Shown here in pieces: positions 16,433 through 24,772 of a DNA stretch of 64,000 nucleotides. Under the pieces are notes generated by a model. The model was given only the letters and a program-made list of their open reading frames with translations. It was not told where the DNA came from and did not search any database. Position 1 is the stretch's first letter. Every line of letters starts with the position of its first letter. This stretch comes from Bacteriovoracaceae bacterium (GTDB lineage Bacteria; Bdellovibrionota; Bacteriovoracia; Bacteriovoracales; Bacteriovoracaceae). The stretch lies in the NCBI GenBank assembly GCA_013141065.1, contig JABFRR010000001.1:124001-188000 (forward strand), given 5' to 3'. The translations under genes were made by a program, and so were the position numbers.

Positions 16433-17732
16433 CAGGGGAAACGCATCTTAATTTAAATCAGTTATAATTTATTTTCGGCCACTTACGGCCCTGCACGATG
16501 GCCTTTCGTCTTTTTTTTGCGATGATTTTTCTTATTTTTTTAGGAGAGCATCGTGACAAAAAAGAAAGAAGTAGATCCAGTTTTCATGTTGGATTTTATT
16601 AGTTCAATTGAAGATCCAAGAATTGATAGAACAAAAAAACATTCATTAGAAACAATTATGATCATTGCAATCTGTGCTGTCATTTGTGGTGCAAAATCAT
16701 GGAATGAAATTGAAGTTTACGGCACTCTAAAATTAGAATTTTTAAGTAAGTTTTTAAACTTAGAAAATGGCGTGCCTTCGCATGATACATTTAGAAGATT
16801 TTTATGATTTTAATGCCGAATTCATTGCAAGATTTTTTTACCAATTGGGTGTCTAGTTTTAATAAAGATGAAGTTAAACAAATCTGTATTGATGGAAAAA
16901 CATTGCGGGGAAGTAAGCGAAAGGGAGATCGTACAATTCATGTTATTAATGCCTATTCAACGGGCCTAGGATTGTCATTAGGGCAGTTGAAAACAGATAA
17001 AAGAGCAATGAAATAACGGCAATCCCAGAGCTTTTGGATTCGCTGGATATAAAAGATACAATTGTTAGTGTTGATGCCTTAAATTGTCAGACTGAAATAG
17101 CTGATAAAATTGTTTCCAAAGGTGGTGATTATTTATTTTGTGTAAAAAGTAATCAAGAAAAATTACACAGTAGAATTGAAGAAAGATTTGAAAAATATGA
17201 GCAACGTGGACAAAAAAACAAATCCGAAAGCTTTGAGGAAAAAAGAAAACTAAAACATGGTCGGTTTGAAAAACGATCAGTAAGAATAATAAAAGAAAAT
17301 GATGATTATTCATTGGGAGTTAATCCATTATTAAAATGGAAAAATTTAAAAACCATTATAGAAATTAGTGCGGAAAGAATTGATCAGAAAACAGGAGAAG
17401 TTCAGAATTCAAAAAGATATTATATAAGCAGTAGAGATGAAAGCTCTGAATATTTTTTAAATGCAGTTAAGGATCATTGGCAAGTAGAGAATTTATTGCA
17501 TTGGCATTTGGATGTCACAATGAGAGAAGACGATTGTCGCTGTAGAGTTGAACACAGTGCTGTTAATTTTTCTTCTATAAGGCAATTGGCGTTGGGTCTT
17601 GTGAAAAAGATCGTTATAATGAGAAGTAAAGCTGAAAAACTTTCAGTCAGAACAAAAATGCTTAAGGCCGGATGGGATAATGATTTTCTATTGGATGTTT
17701 TACTTCAGTGAAATTAAGATGCGTTTCCCCTG
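16433..17732 (+). mobile_element. ISAs1-family insertion sequence, 1300 bp, inactivated
   Basis: Perfect 22-bp terminal inverted repeats (16433-16454 and 17711-17732, beginning CAGGGGAAACGCATC). Both ends are flanked by the 9-bp target duplication TTGTGTAGT (16424-16432 and 17733-17741). It inserted into the upstream part of the R8-R9 cassette, between the TA promoter and the C9 hairpin. Confidence 0.93.
16553..17711 (+). pseudogene. ISAs1-type DDE transposase with two frameshifts
   Basis: Three frames together make one H-repeat/ISAs1 transposase. 16553-16807 gives the N-terminal FISSIEDPRIDRTKKHSLE and ICAVICGAKSWNEIE. 16804-17016 gives QICIDGKTLRGSKRKGDRT. 17034-17711 gives VSVDALNCQTEIADKIV, the GDYLFCVKSNQEKLH block and the WQVENLLHWHLDVTMREDDC end. 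Frame changes near 16800 and 17005 look like small deletions, so the element is probably dead although its ends are perfect. Confidence 0.9.
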
Positions 17733-17796
17733 TTGTGTAGTGGGATGCAGGGTTAATCTAATTGATTTTATTAGAATGAATTTTGGGTAATTATTG

Positions 17797-17890
17797 GAAA
17801 TTGACGGCGAAGACGTCAATTTCTAATTCTTCGTTTTCGTTTCTTCTTCTTATTTTTTACGCACTTTTTCTACCCTAAGTCTGCTGGCAC
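17797..17890 (+). repeat. Composite cassette repeat C9
   Basis: Perfect hairpin at 17797-17823 (arms GAAATTGACG/CGTCAATTTC, loop GCGAAGA), pyrimidine tract, TTTTTTACGCAC block, R9 at 17872-17890 with exact consensus. Confidence 0.93.
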
Positions 17891-17898
17891 TTGTGCGC

Positions 17899-18153
17899 TT
17901 ATGCAGATTGCTTTAAGGCAAGGCCGGCGATTTGATCGAGGTGAATGTCAAATCCACATGGCCACTGAATGTCTGTTTGGAATTCTCCGATCAAAGCTTG
18001 GTTCCACTCTGAATCATTTTTAGGATAGCAATAAACATTTTGAAATGAGCTAATGTCAGCTGTGTAATCAGAATTATCGGATAGAGTAATTTTAATAATG
18101 TTATAATTTATAAGTTCAAATGTTTTAATTCGTAATAGTATAAAATTCTTCAT
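17899..18153 (-). CDS. DUF2442 protein, probable antitoxin
   Basis: An 84-residue DUF2442-type protein (ISSFQNVYCYPKNDSEWNQA, then WPCGFDIHLDQIAGLA). DUF2442 proteins are usual partners of DUF4160 proteins. The start codon meets the end of the DUF4160 gene. A near relative at 24860 has lost its DUF4160 partner. The stop is eight bases from R9. Confidence 0.78.
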   Translation of the reverse strand: MKNFILLRIKTFELINYNIIKITLSDNSDYTADISSFQNVYCYPKNDSEWNQALIGEFQTDIQWPCGFDIHLDQIAGLALKQSA

Positions 18154-18419
18154 TATTTTAATCCTTCGATTTTTGGAAATGGCAAATTATTGAAGGCCAA
18201 CTTCCACGAACATACTAGCATTATTTGATTTTTCAGTATCCATTTTTTTACTAATTTTTTTGCAGTAAGTGGTAAATATCCAGCTAAAATATTTCCATTG
18301 AAATCCATTACTGCTTGGAATTCTGCATAGTTTGCGTGAATGTGGGGTGTGTGATGCTGTTCATAGTCGTTCCAATACATATATATTTTAATTCCGTAAA
18401 ACTCTGAAATATTGGGCAT
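18153..18419 (-). CDS. DUF4160 protein, probable toxin
   Basis: An 88-residue protein. The start is set at ATG 18419, giving the conserved beginning MPNISEFYGIKIYM. The DUF4160 core WNDYEQHHTPHIHANYAEF is present, followed by ILAGYLPLTAKKLVKKWI. It is the upstream gene of the pair; the junction with DUF2442 shares a base. Confidence 0.78.
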   Translation of the reverse strand: MPNISEFYGIKIYMYWNDYEQHHTPHIHANYAEFQAVMDFNGNILAGYLPLTAKKLVKKWILKNQIMLVCSWKLAFNNLPFPKIEGLK

Positions 18420-18569
18420 GCTTTTATTCCTTGGATGAAGTCCAAAAAGTAATTGCAATCTGAAAGGTAAATTTATTTTGTTAAATATTTAAAATGACAT
18501 TCTTAAGAGCTTTAAATTTTTAAAATTTGATAATCTTACTTTCAATTTTATGTTTTATGCGTTCTTGCT

Positions 18570-18588
18570 ACCCTCAGTCTGCTGGCAC
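18570..18588 (+). repeat. Cassette boundary repeat R10 (CCCTCAG variant)
   Basis: ACCCTCAGTCTGCTGGCAC, one mismatch. A worn TTATGCGTTCTTGCT block precedes it, but no hairpin is recognisable. Confidence 0.85.
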
Positions 18589-18591
18589 AAA

Positions 18592-18873
18592 TCAAGCAAC
18601 TTTTAGTTTCATATCGATAATGTAGCCGAGTGAAAATAAAATTCTGACCAATCGATCAATGGTCACTTTCTGTAAACTTCCATTTATTATGCCAGTAATT
18701 GCGGAACGCGGAACTCCGGAGAGATTGGATAGTTCTTGATGCGTTAGATTTTGATGTTTTAGAGTAAGAATAATTTCTTTGGTTAATTTAGCTTTTAATT
18801 CTGCAAGCTGGCCTCGTTCTTCAGAAAGACCAATTGCCAAAGCCAATTCTTTTGCATTTTTGTATTTTTTCAT
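18592..18873 (-). CDS. XRE-family antitoxin
   Basis: A 93-residue protein with an HTH at about 42-66 (LTHQELSNLSGVPRSAITGI). It resembles antitoxins that pair with Gp49-like HigB toxins. It overlaps the toxin gene by four bases and ends three bases from R10. Confidence 0.78.
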   Translation of the reverse strand: MKKYKNAKELALAIGLSEERGQLAELKAKLTKEIILTLKHQNLTHQELSNLSGVPRSAITGIINGSLQKVTIDRLVRILFSLGYIIDMKLKVA

Positions 18874-19193
18874 TCAATAGTCCGTATACGCTTTTTTATA
18901 ATTACCAAGTTATTTTTTGGGATCTTTTGGCTTTTCTTTTTATAAGCATGAAGTGCATAAATAGCATCATTCTTTTTTATAATATAAAAGACTCTGTAAA
19001 TGCCGCTTTTATCTTTAAATCTTAATTCATTAAGAGATTTATGAATCTCACTTAAAGAGCGTGAGAGTGGCATTGATAGTTGAAGCCCGCTTTTAAGTTT
19101 AGAGATAGCATCTAGAAAATCTTCTAATGTTTCCCTTGGTAACTCTTTAAGTTCTCGTTCGCATTGGTTTAAAATAACAATATCAAGCAACAT
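18870..19193 (-). CDS. Gp49/HigB-like toxin
   Basis: A 107-residue protein with the phage-derived Gp49-like pattern: ELKELPRETLEDFLDAI near 15, PLSRSLSEIHKSLNELRFKD near 43, then GIYRVFYIIKKNDAIYALHAYKKKSQKIP. Such toxins cleave mRNA. The pair is in HigBA order. A dyad TTAATGT/ACATTTAA lies just upstream near 19197-19213. Confidence 0.78.
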   Translation of the reverse strand: MLLDIVILNQCERELKELPRETLEDFLDAISKLKSGLQLSMPLSRSLSEIHKSLNELRFKDKSGIYRVFYIIKKNDAIYALHAYKKKSQKIPKNNLVIIKKRIRTIE

Positions 19194-19212
19194 GGTTAAT
19201 GTCTCACATTTA

Positions 19213-19224
19213 AGACTTAGGGTA
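19213..19224 (-). repeat. Partial R sequence in reverse orientation
   Basis: Twelve bases, AGACTTAGGGTA, are the exact reverse complement of TACCCTAAGTCT, the first part of R plus its preceding T. The fragment lies just upstream of the Gp49-like toxin and overlaps its likely promoter region. Confidence 0.6.
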
Positions 19225-19341
19225 AAGATGTATTTAATAAAATACTAATATTCAATGGAAGAATATTTATCTGAAGTTTAAGATACTGATTTTTTTGGTC
19301 ACGTGGGAATGCAAATATCAAAAATTGAAGTAAAGATTAAT

Positions 19342-19411
19342 ATTTCTGAATTCTTCGTTTTCTTTTCTACTAATTTCTTACGCACTCTTTCTACCCTAAG
19401 TCTGCTGGCAC
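19342..19411 (+). repeat. Composite cassette repeat C11 (hairpin half lost)
   Basis: Only the right arm region of the hairpin (TATTTCTGAATTCTTCG) is left. The pyrimidine tract, TTACGCACTC block and R11 (19393-19411, exact) are intact. Confidence 0.82.
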
Positions 19412-19416
19412 TCGCG

Positions 19417-20013
19417 TTAGGCTGCTTTTAAAAACATATCTAGGTATCCGCGTATCTCATTTTCCCAGTATTCACGAAGTTTTTGATCATGCGATGTTAT
19501 AACTGTCATTAATTTCACAACGACTTCTTCTACGACGGCTGAAGTGCTCATTTCTAAGAATTCAGAAACTGCAACAAGCTCAATCATCATATTGGGCTTG
19601 AACTGGATGTTGACTTTTTTTCTATCCTTATCGTTTGTAAAAGACTTTAAGATTTCGTGATCAAGTAGGGATTCTAAGCGAGTAGATTTTTTTTCATCAC
19701 GATCTATAACATTAAAATAAATTGTGACTAATGCTCTCATGAATACTGTTGGTGAAATTCCTGGATAATCTATTAGATAAGTTTCAGCACAACGGATGAT
19801 ATTTTTTGAAAAGTGACATTGTGTTTGAAATTTATCCCTTCTTGTTTTGTAGATTTCTTCTAACCAGTGCATATATTTTCTTTCATATGCGCTATCACGT
19901 AAAATGGCACCACAGTCATTGCAAATACTTGTGAAGGCTTCAAAAGTCATATCAAAAATTTCTTTTGAGACCTTCTTTGTTTTTATATTTTTATGTGTGC
20001 ATTGCATTTTCAA
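19417..20013 (-). CDS. Zinc-ribbon-like protein, candidate antitoxin of an unrecognised TA pair
   Basis: A 198-residue protein. An N-terminal C-T-H-K and a CNDCGAIL pair 28 residues later could form a zinc ribbon. The middle is helical. The C-terminal region (VNIQFKPNMMIELVAVSEFL) may be a DNA-binding ribbon-helix element. It follows the 118-residue gene at 20025 with an 11-base gap and ends five bases from R11. The TA role is inferred from cassette position and operon layout only. Confidence 0.5.
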   Translation of the reverse strand: MKMQCTHKNIKTKKVSKEIFDMTFEAFTSICNDCGAILRDSAYERKYMHWLEEIYKTRRDKFQTQCHFSKNIIRCAETYLIDYPGISPTVFMRALVTIYFNVIDRDEKKSTRLESLLDHEILKSFTNDKDRKKVNIQFKPNMMIELVAVSEFLEMSTSAVVEEVVVKLMTVITSHDQKLREYWENEIRGYLDMFLKAA

Positions 20014-20024
20014 ATCCTTCCGTC

Positions 20025-20381
20025 TCAGTCTTTTTTAAAAGATTGAATTTCGATCCCTCTTGGATCGTCTGTTTCAAAGAAAAACCCTTTGATGTAAATA
20101 TTAGTTCTTCTTCCCAGAATTAAAAAATTATCTCTTAATTTGAATACCCAGGTAAATCCCGTGTCTCCATATTTTCCTCCGTCACTTTGCCTTTCTGACA
20201 TTTCTGGATATTTTTCCTTTGTTTCATCAATACTTTTTAAATACTTAACCAATATCTCACGAGAAAAGTTATCTGGTCTTTTTTCCCAATATTCAAGTTC
20301 ATTTAGCCCGGCATGTTTGAGTTTCTTTAAAAATAACTCTTCATTGGATTCTATTAAAGTTCTTAAGAGTGCTTTGTCCAC
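20025..20381 (-). CDS. Hypothetical protein, candidate toxin of an unrecognised TA pair
   Basis: A 118-residue protein. The C-terminal half (GFTWVFKLRDNFLILGRRTN, then YIKGFFFETDD) looks like the beta-rich core of small nuclease-type toxins, but I cannot name a family. It is the first gene of the operon, upstream of the zinc-ribbon-like protein, and follows an operator-like region at 20394-20438. Confidence 0.45.
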   Translation of the reverse strand: MDKALLRTLIESNEELFLKKLKHAGLNELEYWEKRPDNFSREILVKYLKSIDETKEKYPEMSERQSDGGKYGDTGFTWVFKLRDNFLILGRRTNIYIKGFFFETDDPRGIEIQSFKKD

Positions 20382-20393
20382 ATCTACCTCTTT

Positions 20394-20438
20394 ACAGCAT
20401 TTGCTGTGTTTTTATATATTATACCGCAATTGCTGTAA
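20394..20438 (-). promoter_or_regulatory. Operator/promoter of the 20025/19417 pair
   Basis: ACAGCATTTGCTGT at 20394-20407 has a 6-bp inverted repeat. A second TTTACAGCAATTGC half lies upstream (about 20425-20438, minus strand). Between them is a TATAAT -10 box. This is the usual design of an autoregulated TA operator. Confidence 0.6.
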
Positions 20439-20616
20439 ATGGAAGGATTACTTTCTGTTGTTATAGTAAAAATCCTATCATCTAGTATTTATTAAGCGGC
20501 AAAACAACGATTAGTTCTGCAATTCTTTTTACAGAAAGGTTTCCGTAGATGGTTGATTTCTTGATTGAGAATTTTCGAGTAGATCAAATATTGAAAGTTG
20601 TTTATTGAAATTTGAA

Positions 20617-20707
20617 GAAATTGACGGCGAAGACGTCAATTTCTTCATCTTCGTTTTCTTTTCTACTTAATTTTTACGCACTCTTTCCACCCTAAGTCTG
20701 CTGGCAC
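20617..20707 (+). repeat. Composite cassette repeat C12
   Basis: Perfect hairpin at 20617-20643, pyrimidine tract, TTTTTACGCAC block and exact R12 at 20689-20707. Confidence 0.93.
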
Positions 20708-20708
20708 G

Positions 20709-21014
20709 TTAGGAAATAGTTACTTCGCCTGATAAGCCCGCCTTGAAGAGTTGATCTTGAAGTGCATATTTGGCAAATGTCTTTGTTGGCATTGTAAGAA
20801 CTTTTGCAAAAATTATAGCACGTTCAACACTCACTAACTTCCGTCCTTTTTCAATGTTGCAAAGGTCTTGTTTGGAAATACCTAAAATATTGGCCATTTC
20901 AGTTTGATTAAGTTCACAGCTTAAGCGATATGAGTATAGCATTACTCCAAAACTAATAGCTCCAGATATTTTTCTGATAGCGTCTTTGGCAATTATTCTT
21001 TTTTTAGTAATCAT
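20709..21014 (-). CDS. XRE-family antitoxin (HigA-like), copy 2
   Basis: A 101-residue near-duplicate of 12381-12686 (for example ILGISKQDLCNI against ILDISKQDLCNI). The same 11-base overlap with the toxin and the same distance to R show that the whole cassette was duplicated. Confidence 0.82.
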   Translation of the reverse strand: MITKKRIIAKDAIRKISGAISFGVMLYSYRLSCELNQTEMANILGISKQDLCNIEKGRKLVSVERAIIFAKVLTMPTKTFAKYALQDQLFKAGLSGEVTIS

Positions 21015-21282
21015 GATTATTAATCTCCAAAACTTCCACAGTGAGAATATTTGTAGCTTCGTTTTTCTTGTAGATAATTCTCCAGTTTTTATTGAGCGAA
21101 GAAGATCTTAGGCCTTGAAGTTTGCCCTTGAGTGAATGATCACGATAGCCGTGTATCATTTGCATCGTCTGAAATCCGTCAGTTTCAATAATTTCTACCC
21201 ATAAATCAAACATAACTAAAATATATGAAGGAATTTTTTTTAAATCTTTTTGTGCAACTTTACTTAAAATTACAATAACCAC
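21004..21282 (-). CDS. RelE/HigB-type toxin, copy 2
   Basis: A 92-residue near-duplicate of the toxin at 12676-12954, with changes such as IHGYRDHSLKGKLQG against IRGYRDHSLKGKLQG. The frame is intact, so this cassette exists in two apparently functional copies, which could compete for or share antitoxin. Confidence 0.8.
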   Translation of the reverse strand: MVIVILSKVAQKDLKKIPSYILVMFDLWVEIIETDGFQTMQMIHGYRDHSLKGKLQGLRSSSLNKNWRIIYKKNEATNILTVEVLEINNHDY

Positions 21283-21298
21283 TAGACTTGCTCCTGCC

Positions 21299-21326
21299 AG
21301 TATACCTTTTCGGTGTACTTTGTCAA
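21299..21326 (-). promoter_or_regulatory. Promoter and operator of HigBA-like copy 2
   Basis: TTGACA (21321-21326), 16 bases, TATACT (21299-21304) on the minus strand, with the dyad AGTACACC/GGTATACT over the spacer and -10, as at 12970-12997. Confidence 0.78.
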
Positions 21327-21453
21327 TTGAATTATAAATTCAAAAGACGTGGTGCAAATGGTTGAAAAAGAAATTAAAATTTAAGTTGTTGAATCTATTC
21401 GTGAGAGTGAAAGGTGATTCTTAATAATTAGTTCTGTCTAACGCACGCTTTCT

Positions 21454-21472
21454 ACCCAATGTCTGCTGGCAC
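21454..21472 (+). repeat. Cassette boundary repeat R13 (CCCAATG variant)
   Basis: ACCCAATGTCTGCTGGCAC after an ACGCACGCTTTCT block; no hairpin. The same CCCAATG variant recurs next to the duplicate HEPN gene at 26412-26435, so this R travelled with its cassette. Confidence 0.88.
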
Positions 21473-21483
21473 TTATTTTGCAC

Positions 21484-21906
21484 TTATTTTGAAAGCCAGA
21501 TCAAAATTTCTTTTTGAAATTCTTGGACAAATTCTCTGAGTTCTTTTACATCTTCAGGAGTTGCTCCACCAACACAGTCATACTCAACAATATTTCGTTT
21601 ACGCCGGCATGTGTCGAGATAATCTGCATCATCATTTTTATGACTTCCCAAAATAAAGGGTATCATCGCAATAGTATTCATGTGATGGCCTTGACCTTTA
21701 ACTCTATAGCCAGATGCTCGAACTAGAATATTTGCTAATTTTAATGCAGCATTGTAAGCAATTCCAAATTGCCAATCGTCAGAAATTTCAGTTTGAGCAG
21801 AATCTGCCAAATCTCTTTCAACAATCTTTAGTAAATCAGAAATTTCATCGTGTGATGAATCTTGTTTTACTAAGATTCCACTTTTTATAAAATTATCGAT
21901 ACTCAT
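21484..21906 (-). CDS. HEPN-domain toxin (MNT/HEPN type), copy 1
   Basis: A 140-residue all-helical protein of the HEPN superfamily. The conserved C-terminal segment RRKRNIVEYD takes the place of the RNase motif; it lacks the usual His, as in some MNT-associated HEPN families. The start overlaps the nucleotidyltransferase gene by 14 bases. In characterised MNT/HEPN (type VII) systems the nucleotidyltransferase modifies the HEPN toxin to silence it. Duplicate at 25989-26411. Confidence 0.78.
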   Translation of the reverse strand: MSIDNFIKSGILVKQDSSHDEISDLLKIVERDLADSAQTEISDDWQFGIAYNAALKLANILVRASGYRVKGQGHHMNTIAMIPFILGSHKNDDADYLDTCRRKRNIVEYDCVGGATPEDVKELREFVQEFQKEILIWLSK

Positions 21907-22462
21907 TTATATTTCCAACAATTGGTTTAATTTCTTCTTTAAGTACGCTTGTAATAAAATGATCTTTGTCTTTAATTCTTTTCTTTAACTCAAGGACTGA
22001 GTAAATATGTGGATTGATTTCTCTGCCCAATTTGTCTTGAAGTCCTGAAAGTAATTTAGCAAGAGCCCTCATTCCCAAATCACCAATGATAATTATATCA
22101 ATATCGGATGATGCTTTTTCATTATTCTTTGCCACAGAACCGAAAAGAAATGCACACTCAATTCTTGGGTCTGTTAATCTTTCTTTCAATAGCGAAATGA
22201 TTCCAACTGTTTTTTCAACAATCGATACAAGATCAGTATAAATTGGATGTTCCTTGTTTGCTCGGTAGTAAATGCGATTTCCATCTTTTCTTGCTCTAAC
22301 TAAGTCAATTTTGAGTAGATGTTTAATTTCTTTTTGCAGTGAGCTGATTCGAATATCAGTTATTTTTTCTATTTCGCGAAGATAATGTTCCTTACCCTCT
22401 CCATCAAAAAGAATTCTCATTACTTCGGCCCTAGTTTTTGATGTAAATAATTCTTCAAGCAT
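21893..22462 (-). CDS. Winged-helix/nucleotidyltransferase fusion (MNT antitoxin), copy 1
   Basis: A 189-residue protein from the ATG at 22462 (AAAGGTG upstream); a longer frame reaches 22504. The N-terminal winged helix (TSKTRAEVMRILFDGEGKEH) probably binds the operator. The C-terminal minimal nucleotidyltransferase has FLFGSVAKNNEKASSDIDII, the GS-x-DxD catalytic signature. It would both repress transcription and inactivate the HEPN partner. Near-duplicate at 25433-26002. Confidence 0.82.
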   Translation of the reverse strand: MLEELFTSKTRAEVMRILFDGEGKEHYLREIEKITDIRISSLQKEIKHLLKIDLVRARKDGNRIYYRANKEHPIYTDLVSIVEKTVGIISLLKERLTDPRIECAFLFGSVAKNNEKASSDIDIIIIGDLGMRALAKLLSGLQDKLGREINPHIYSVLELKKRIKDKDHFITSVLKEEIKPIVGNINEYR

Positions 22463-22468
22463 TTGTTC

Positions 22469-22498
22469 ACCTTTGTAGGTCAATTGTATCACAAAGGT
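22469..22498 (-). promoter_or_regulatory. Dyad overlapping the MNT ribosome-binding site, copy 1
   Basis: ACCTTTGT (22469-22476) and ACAAAGGT (22491-22498) are perfectly complementary, 14 bases apart, and include the Shine-Dalgarno AAAGGTG. Paired changes in copy 2 (ACCTTTAT/ATAAAGGT) keep the pairing. It could act as an operator or as an RNA hairpin over the ribosome-binding site. Confidence 0.72.
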
Positions 22499-22524
22499 GG
22501 TCATTTTAAAAGTGGGTAAAAATC

Positions 22525-22665
22525 CAGGGCCTACGCATCTAAATTCTATAATCTATCGGCTACTTACGGCCTAGCGTAAAGGCCTTTTATAATTTAATTG
22601 ATAAGCTACTCATCAATTTTCATTTTTAATGGAGTTATTGGTGAGTAAAAAAGTTGTTAAAATTG
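22525..22665 (+). mobile_element. Left end of a second ISAs1-like element, truncated
   Basis: It starts CAGGGCCTACGCATCTAAAT, resembling the left end of the ISAs1 element at 16433, then has the same TACTTACGGCC ... AAAGGCC leader and a GTG start (GTG AGT AAA AAA GTT GTT AAA). It is cut after about ten codons by the IS66-like copy A. The remainder is not in the window. Confidence 0.7.
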
Positions 22666-24422
22666 GAATCTATTCATTTTAATGGGGAAAATCGGTCAGG
22701 TTTAATAGTGCTAAGCCATCCAAATGAGATCACCGAGCGGCGGTAGTTCGTGGCGATTGTAAAATCGGTCTTTTAAATATTCACCAAAGCTAATTCCTAT
22801 TTTTCGGCAAGTACTCATCAGACCTAAGAAAATATCTGATGCCATGGCCCCTTCTAAGCTTCTAAAATATCCTCTGATTTTTCTTTGAATAACTTTTTCT
22901 CTCATTGCCAATTCAGAAGTATTATTATGCAAAGGAATAGTTGGAAATTCCAAAACCAAAAGCAGCTCATCTTTTTTTGCTCTAGTTTTTTCCATCAATT
23001 GATTTAAAGCGAAGTAACAAGTCTTACCTAAAAAAATTAAATCAAATTCATCACTCAATTCTTTCTTTTTCTTGTCATTGGGATTAATTTTATAAAGCTT
23101 TAGCTTTTCGTAATATTTCAAAATGTTTCTCTAAAATCGGCAACAGCTTTTATAAAATCGGGATGACTTGGAGTTAACTTTTTATAATGGCGTTCTTCAT
23201 GAATCAAACAAAGACCTAAGAATTCCAGGATGCCTTTAAACTGGGGGGCATCATCACAAATCAAAATTTTTGACCTCACTCCAAGAAAATTATCCCTAAA
23301 TGCACCAATGGCACAACCTTCTTTTATGTGTTTTATCCACGAAGTAATCTTTCCTCTCGCCCAGGGAGCATTTAGGATTTCATTGGTAAACTCATCTGGC
23401 CCATACAATCTATTTGATTGTAATTTTCTAAGTTCGCCAACGATTGCCTTATTGTTAACTTTATCATCAACATATTTGAGTGCAATTTCATTAATTGCAA
23501 ATTTTAATTCTGTTCCGGCAAGTGCTCTCAATACAGCCTCTCTATTTTTTGAAAGACTTGTATAATAATCAGTAAAAAATTGATTACAAACTGCAATGCT
23601 GTAACCATTCTTTCCATTAAGTCTTGCACCGGTATCATCAATTTGAGAAAAATCGCTTCGACTGATTCCAGCTTCCCTTACATTTTGTCGTTCTTCTTCA
23701 AATCTCTCATGACAAAGAATCATATTTGAAATTTCGCCGACAGATATTTTGACTTTAAGTCCGGTTAAAATTTTAAAAAGAAGATTTTGTGTCATTCTTG
23801 CCTCGTAGTGAAACTGGATGACAAATGACCAAATACCAGGTCCGAAGATACTACCTTTATATTCGGGAGGCAGTTGTCCTTCAAAAACTTTTCCTAAAAA
23901 TGGTGAATAGTATTTATGGATAATAAATTTGGTATTATTTAGATTAAAATTTATGTCTTGAATTACGACATCTCTAGTACCTTTGTATTGTGCATCTTTT
24001 GGAAGATCTTTTTTTCGACATCTTTTTCTTCCGTATTGTGGATTTCTATTTCTTTAGCATTTTTATTTTTTCCACGCCCGCCGTTCTTGCCGCCTTTCTT
24101 TTTATCATCACTATCTTTCTTGTCATCTTTGTTTTTAGCAATATCTGGCTTGCCTTTTTCGCCTTTGAGGCGATTGATTTCATCCTTGAGCTTTTGATTT
24201 TCTGAAGACAGTTCAGTTATTTTATTTTCTTGAGCATCAACTTTATTGAGAAGAGTTTTAATTGCACCAACTAGCATTTTGACCGGAAGCTTGGAAAATA
24301 GTTCGATGGTAAAGTTTTTGATATCGGCGAATGGCATTCACCAATACTTTCATATGGAAGACATAAGGCCAACTAACATGGCCTTACATTTAAAAAATTA
24401 CCCCAGCGGGATGAATAGATTC
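22666..24422 (-). mobile_element. IS66-like element, single-gene type, copy A (1757 bp)
   Basis: Bounded by terminal inverted repeats that start GAATCTATTCAT at both ends. Same length as and nearly identical to copy B (28588-30344), but in the opposite orientation. No target duplication is visible at either copy, even after exchanging flanks, so its history involves recombination. No tnpA/tnpB, as in the ISBst12-type branch of IS66. Confidence 0.9.
22711..24337 (-). CDS. IS66-like (TnpC-type) transposase, copy A, read through frame changes
   Basis: The N-terminal part (24337-23963) has a coiled coil and a Lys/Gly-rich linker. It meets A-AAA-AAG, a classical -1 slippery site. A -1 shift there opens the frame DLPKDAQYKGTRDVVIQD that runs on through 23795 to 23118. 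The core has DDTGARLNGKNGY, ILICDDAPQFKG, and, in the last part (23121-22711), PLHNNTSELAMREKVIQRKI: the D-D-E set. A second -1 step or TTG restart at CATTTTGAAAT joins the last part. It may be expressed by programmed frameshifting, or be damaged. Confidence 0.7.
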
Positions 24423-24484
24423 CCTGCGTAATCCTAACTCGTTAAAAATATTCACAAATACATATTTTACACCTCATTGTAGAT

Positions 24485-24504
24485 GTGTACACATTATGGT
24501 ACAC
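24485..24504 (+). promoter_or_regulatory. Operator-like dyad upstream of the Phd-like gene
   Basis: GTGTAC (24485-24490) and GTACAC (24499-24504), a perfect 6-bp inverted repeat with an 8-base spacer, 16 bases before the start at 24521. This resembles Phd/YefM operator architecture. Confidence 0.65.
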
Positions 24505-24520
24505 TACTAGTGAGGTGATT

Positions 24521-24772
24521 ATGGAAAATACAAGCGCAAGAAAATTAAGAGCAGAACTGAAAGCTTATCTCGATCTAGCGTCGAAAGAGCCCATTCGAAT
24601 TCAACGCCGATCAGGTGAGAATTATGTCTTAATGAATGAAGAAAAATATGCCAATCTACAAATGGAAATAAGTTCTCTCCAACGACGTTTACTCGCTATG
24701 GCCAATATAATTGATGGTGATACAACTGAATTGAAAACTAAAGAGGAGCGCCTCAAAAGGTTTAAAAAGTAA
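24521..24772 (+). CDS. Phd/YefM-type antitoxin
   Basis: An 83-residue protein from the ATG with GAGGTG upstream. SARKLRAELKAYLDLASKEP then RIQRRSGENYVLMNEEKY is the Phd/YefM fold. Its TAA overlaps the ATG of a 27-codon frame instead of a normal toxin gene, so the toxin appears to be lost. It lies on the plus strand because it is within the inverted block between the IS66-like copies. Confidence 0.75.
   Translation: MENTSARKLRAELKAYLDLASKEPIRIQRRSGENYVLMNEEKYANLQMEISSLQRRLLAMANIIDGDTTELKTKEERLKRFKK

Noticed and set aside
23230-23565. Long frames opposite the IS66-like transposase
   Set aside because: They repeat identically opposite both copies and have no start signals, so they are complement shadows of the transposase frame.
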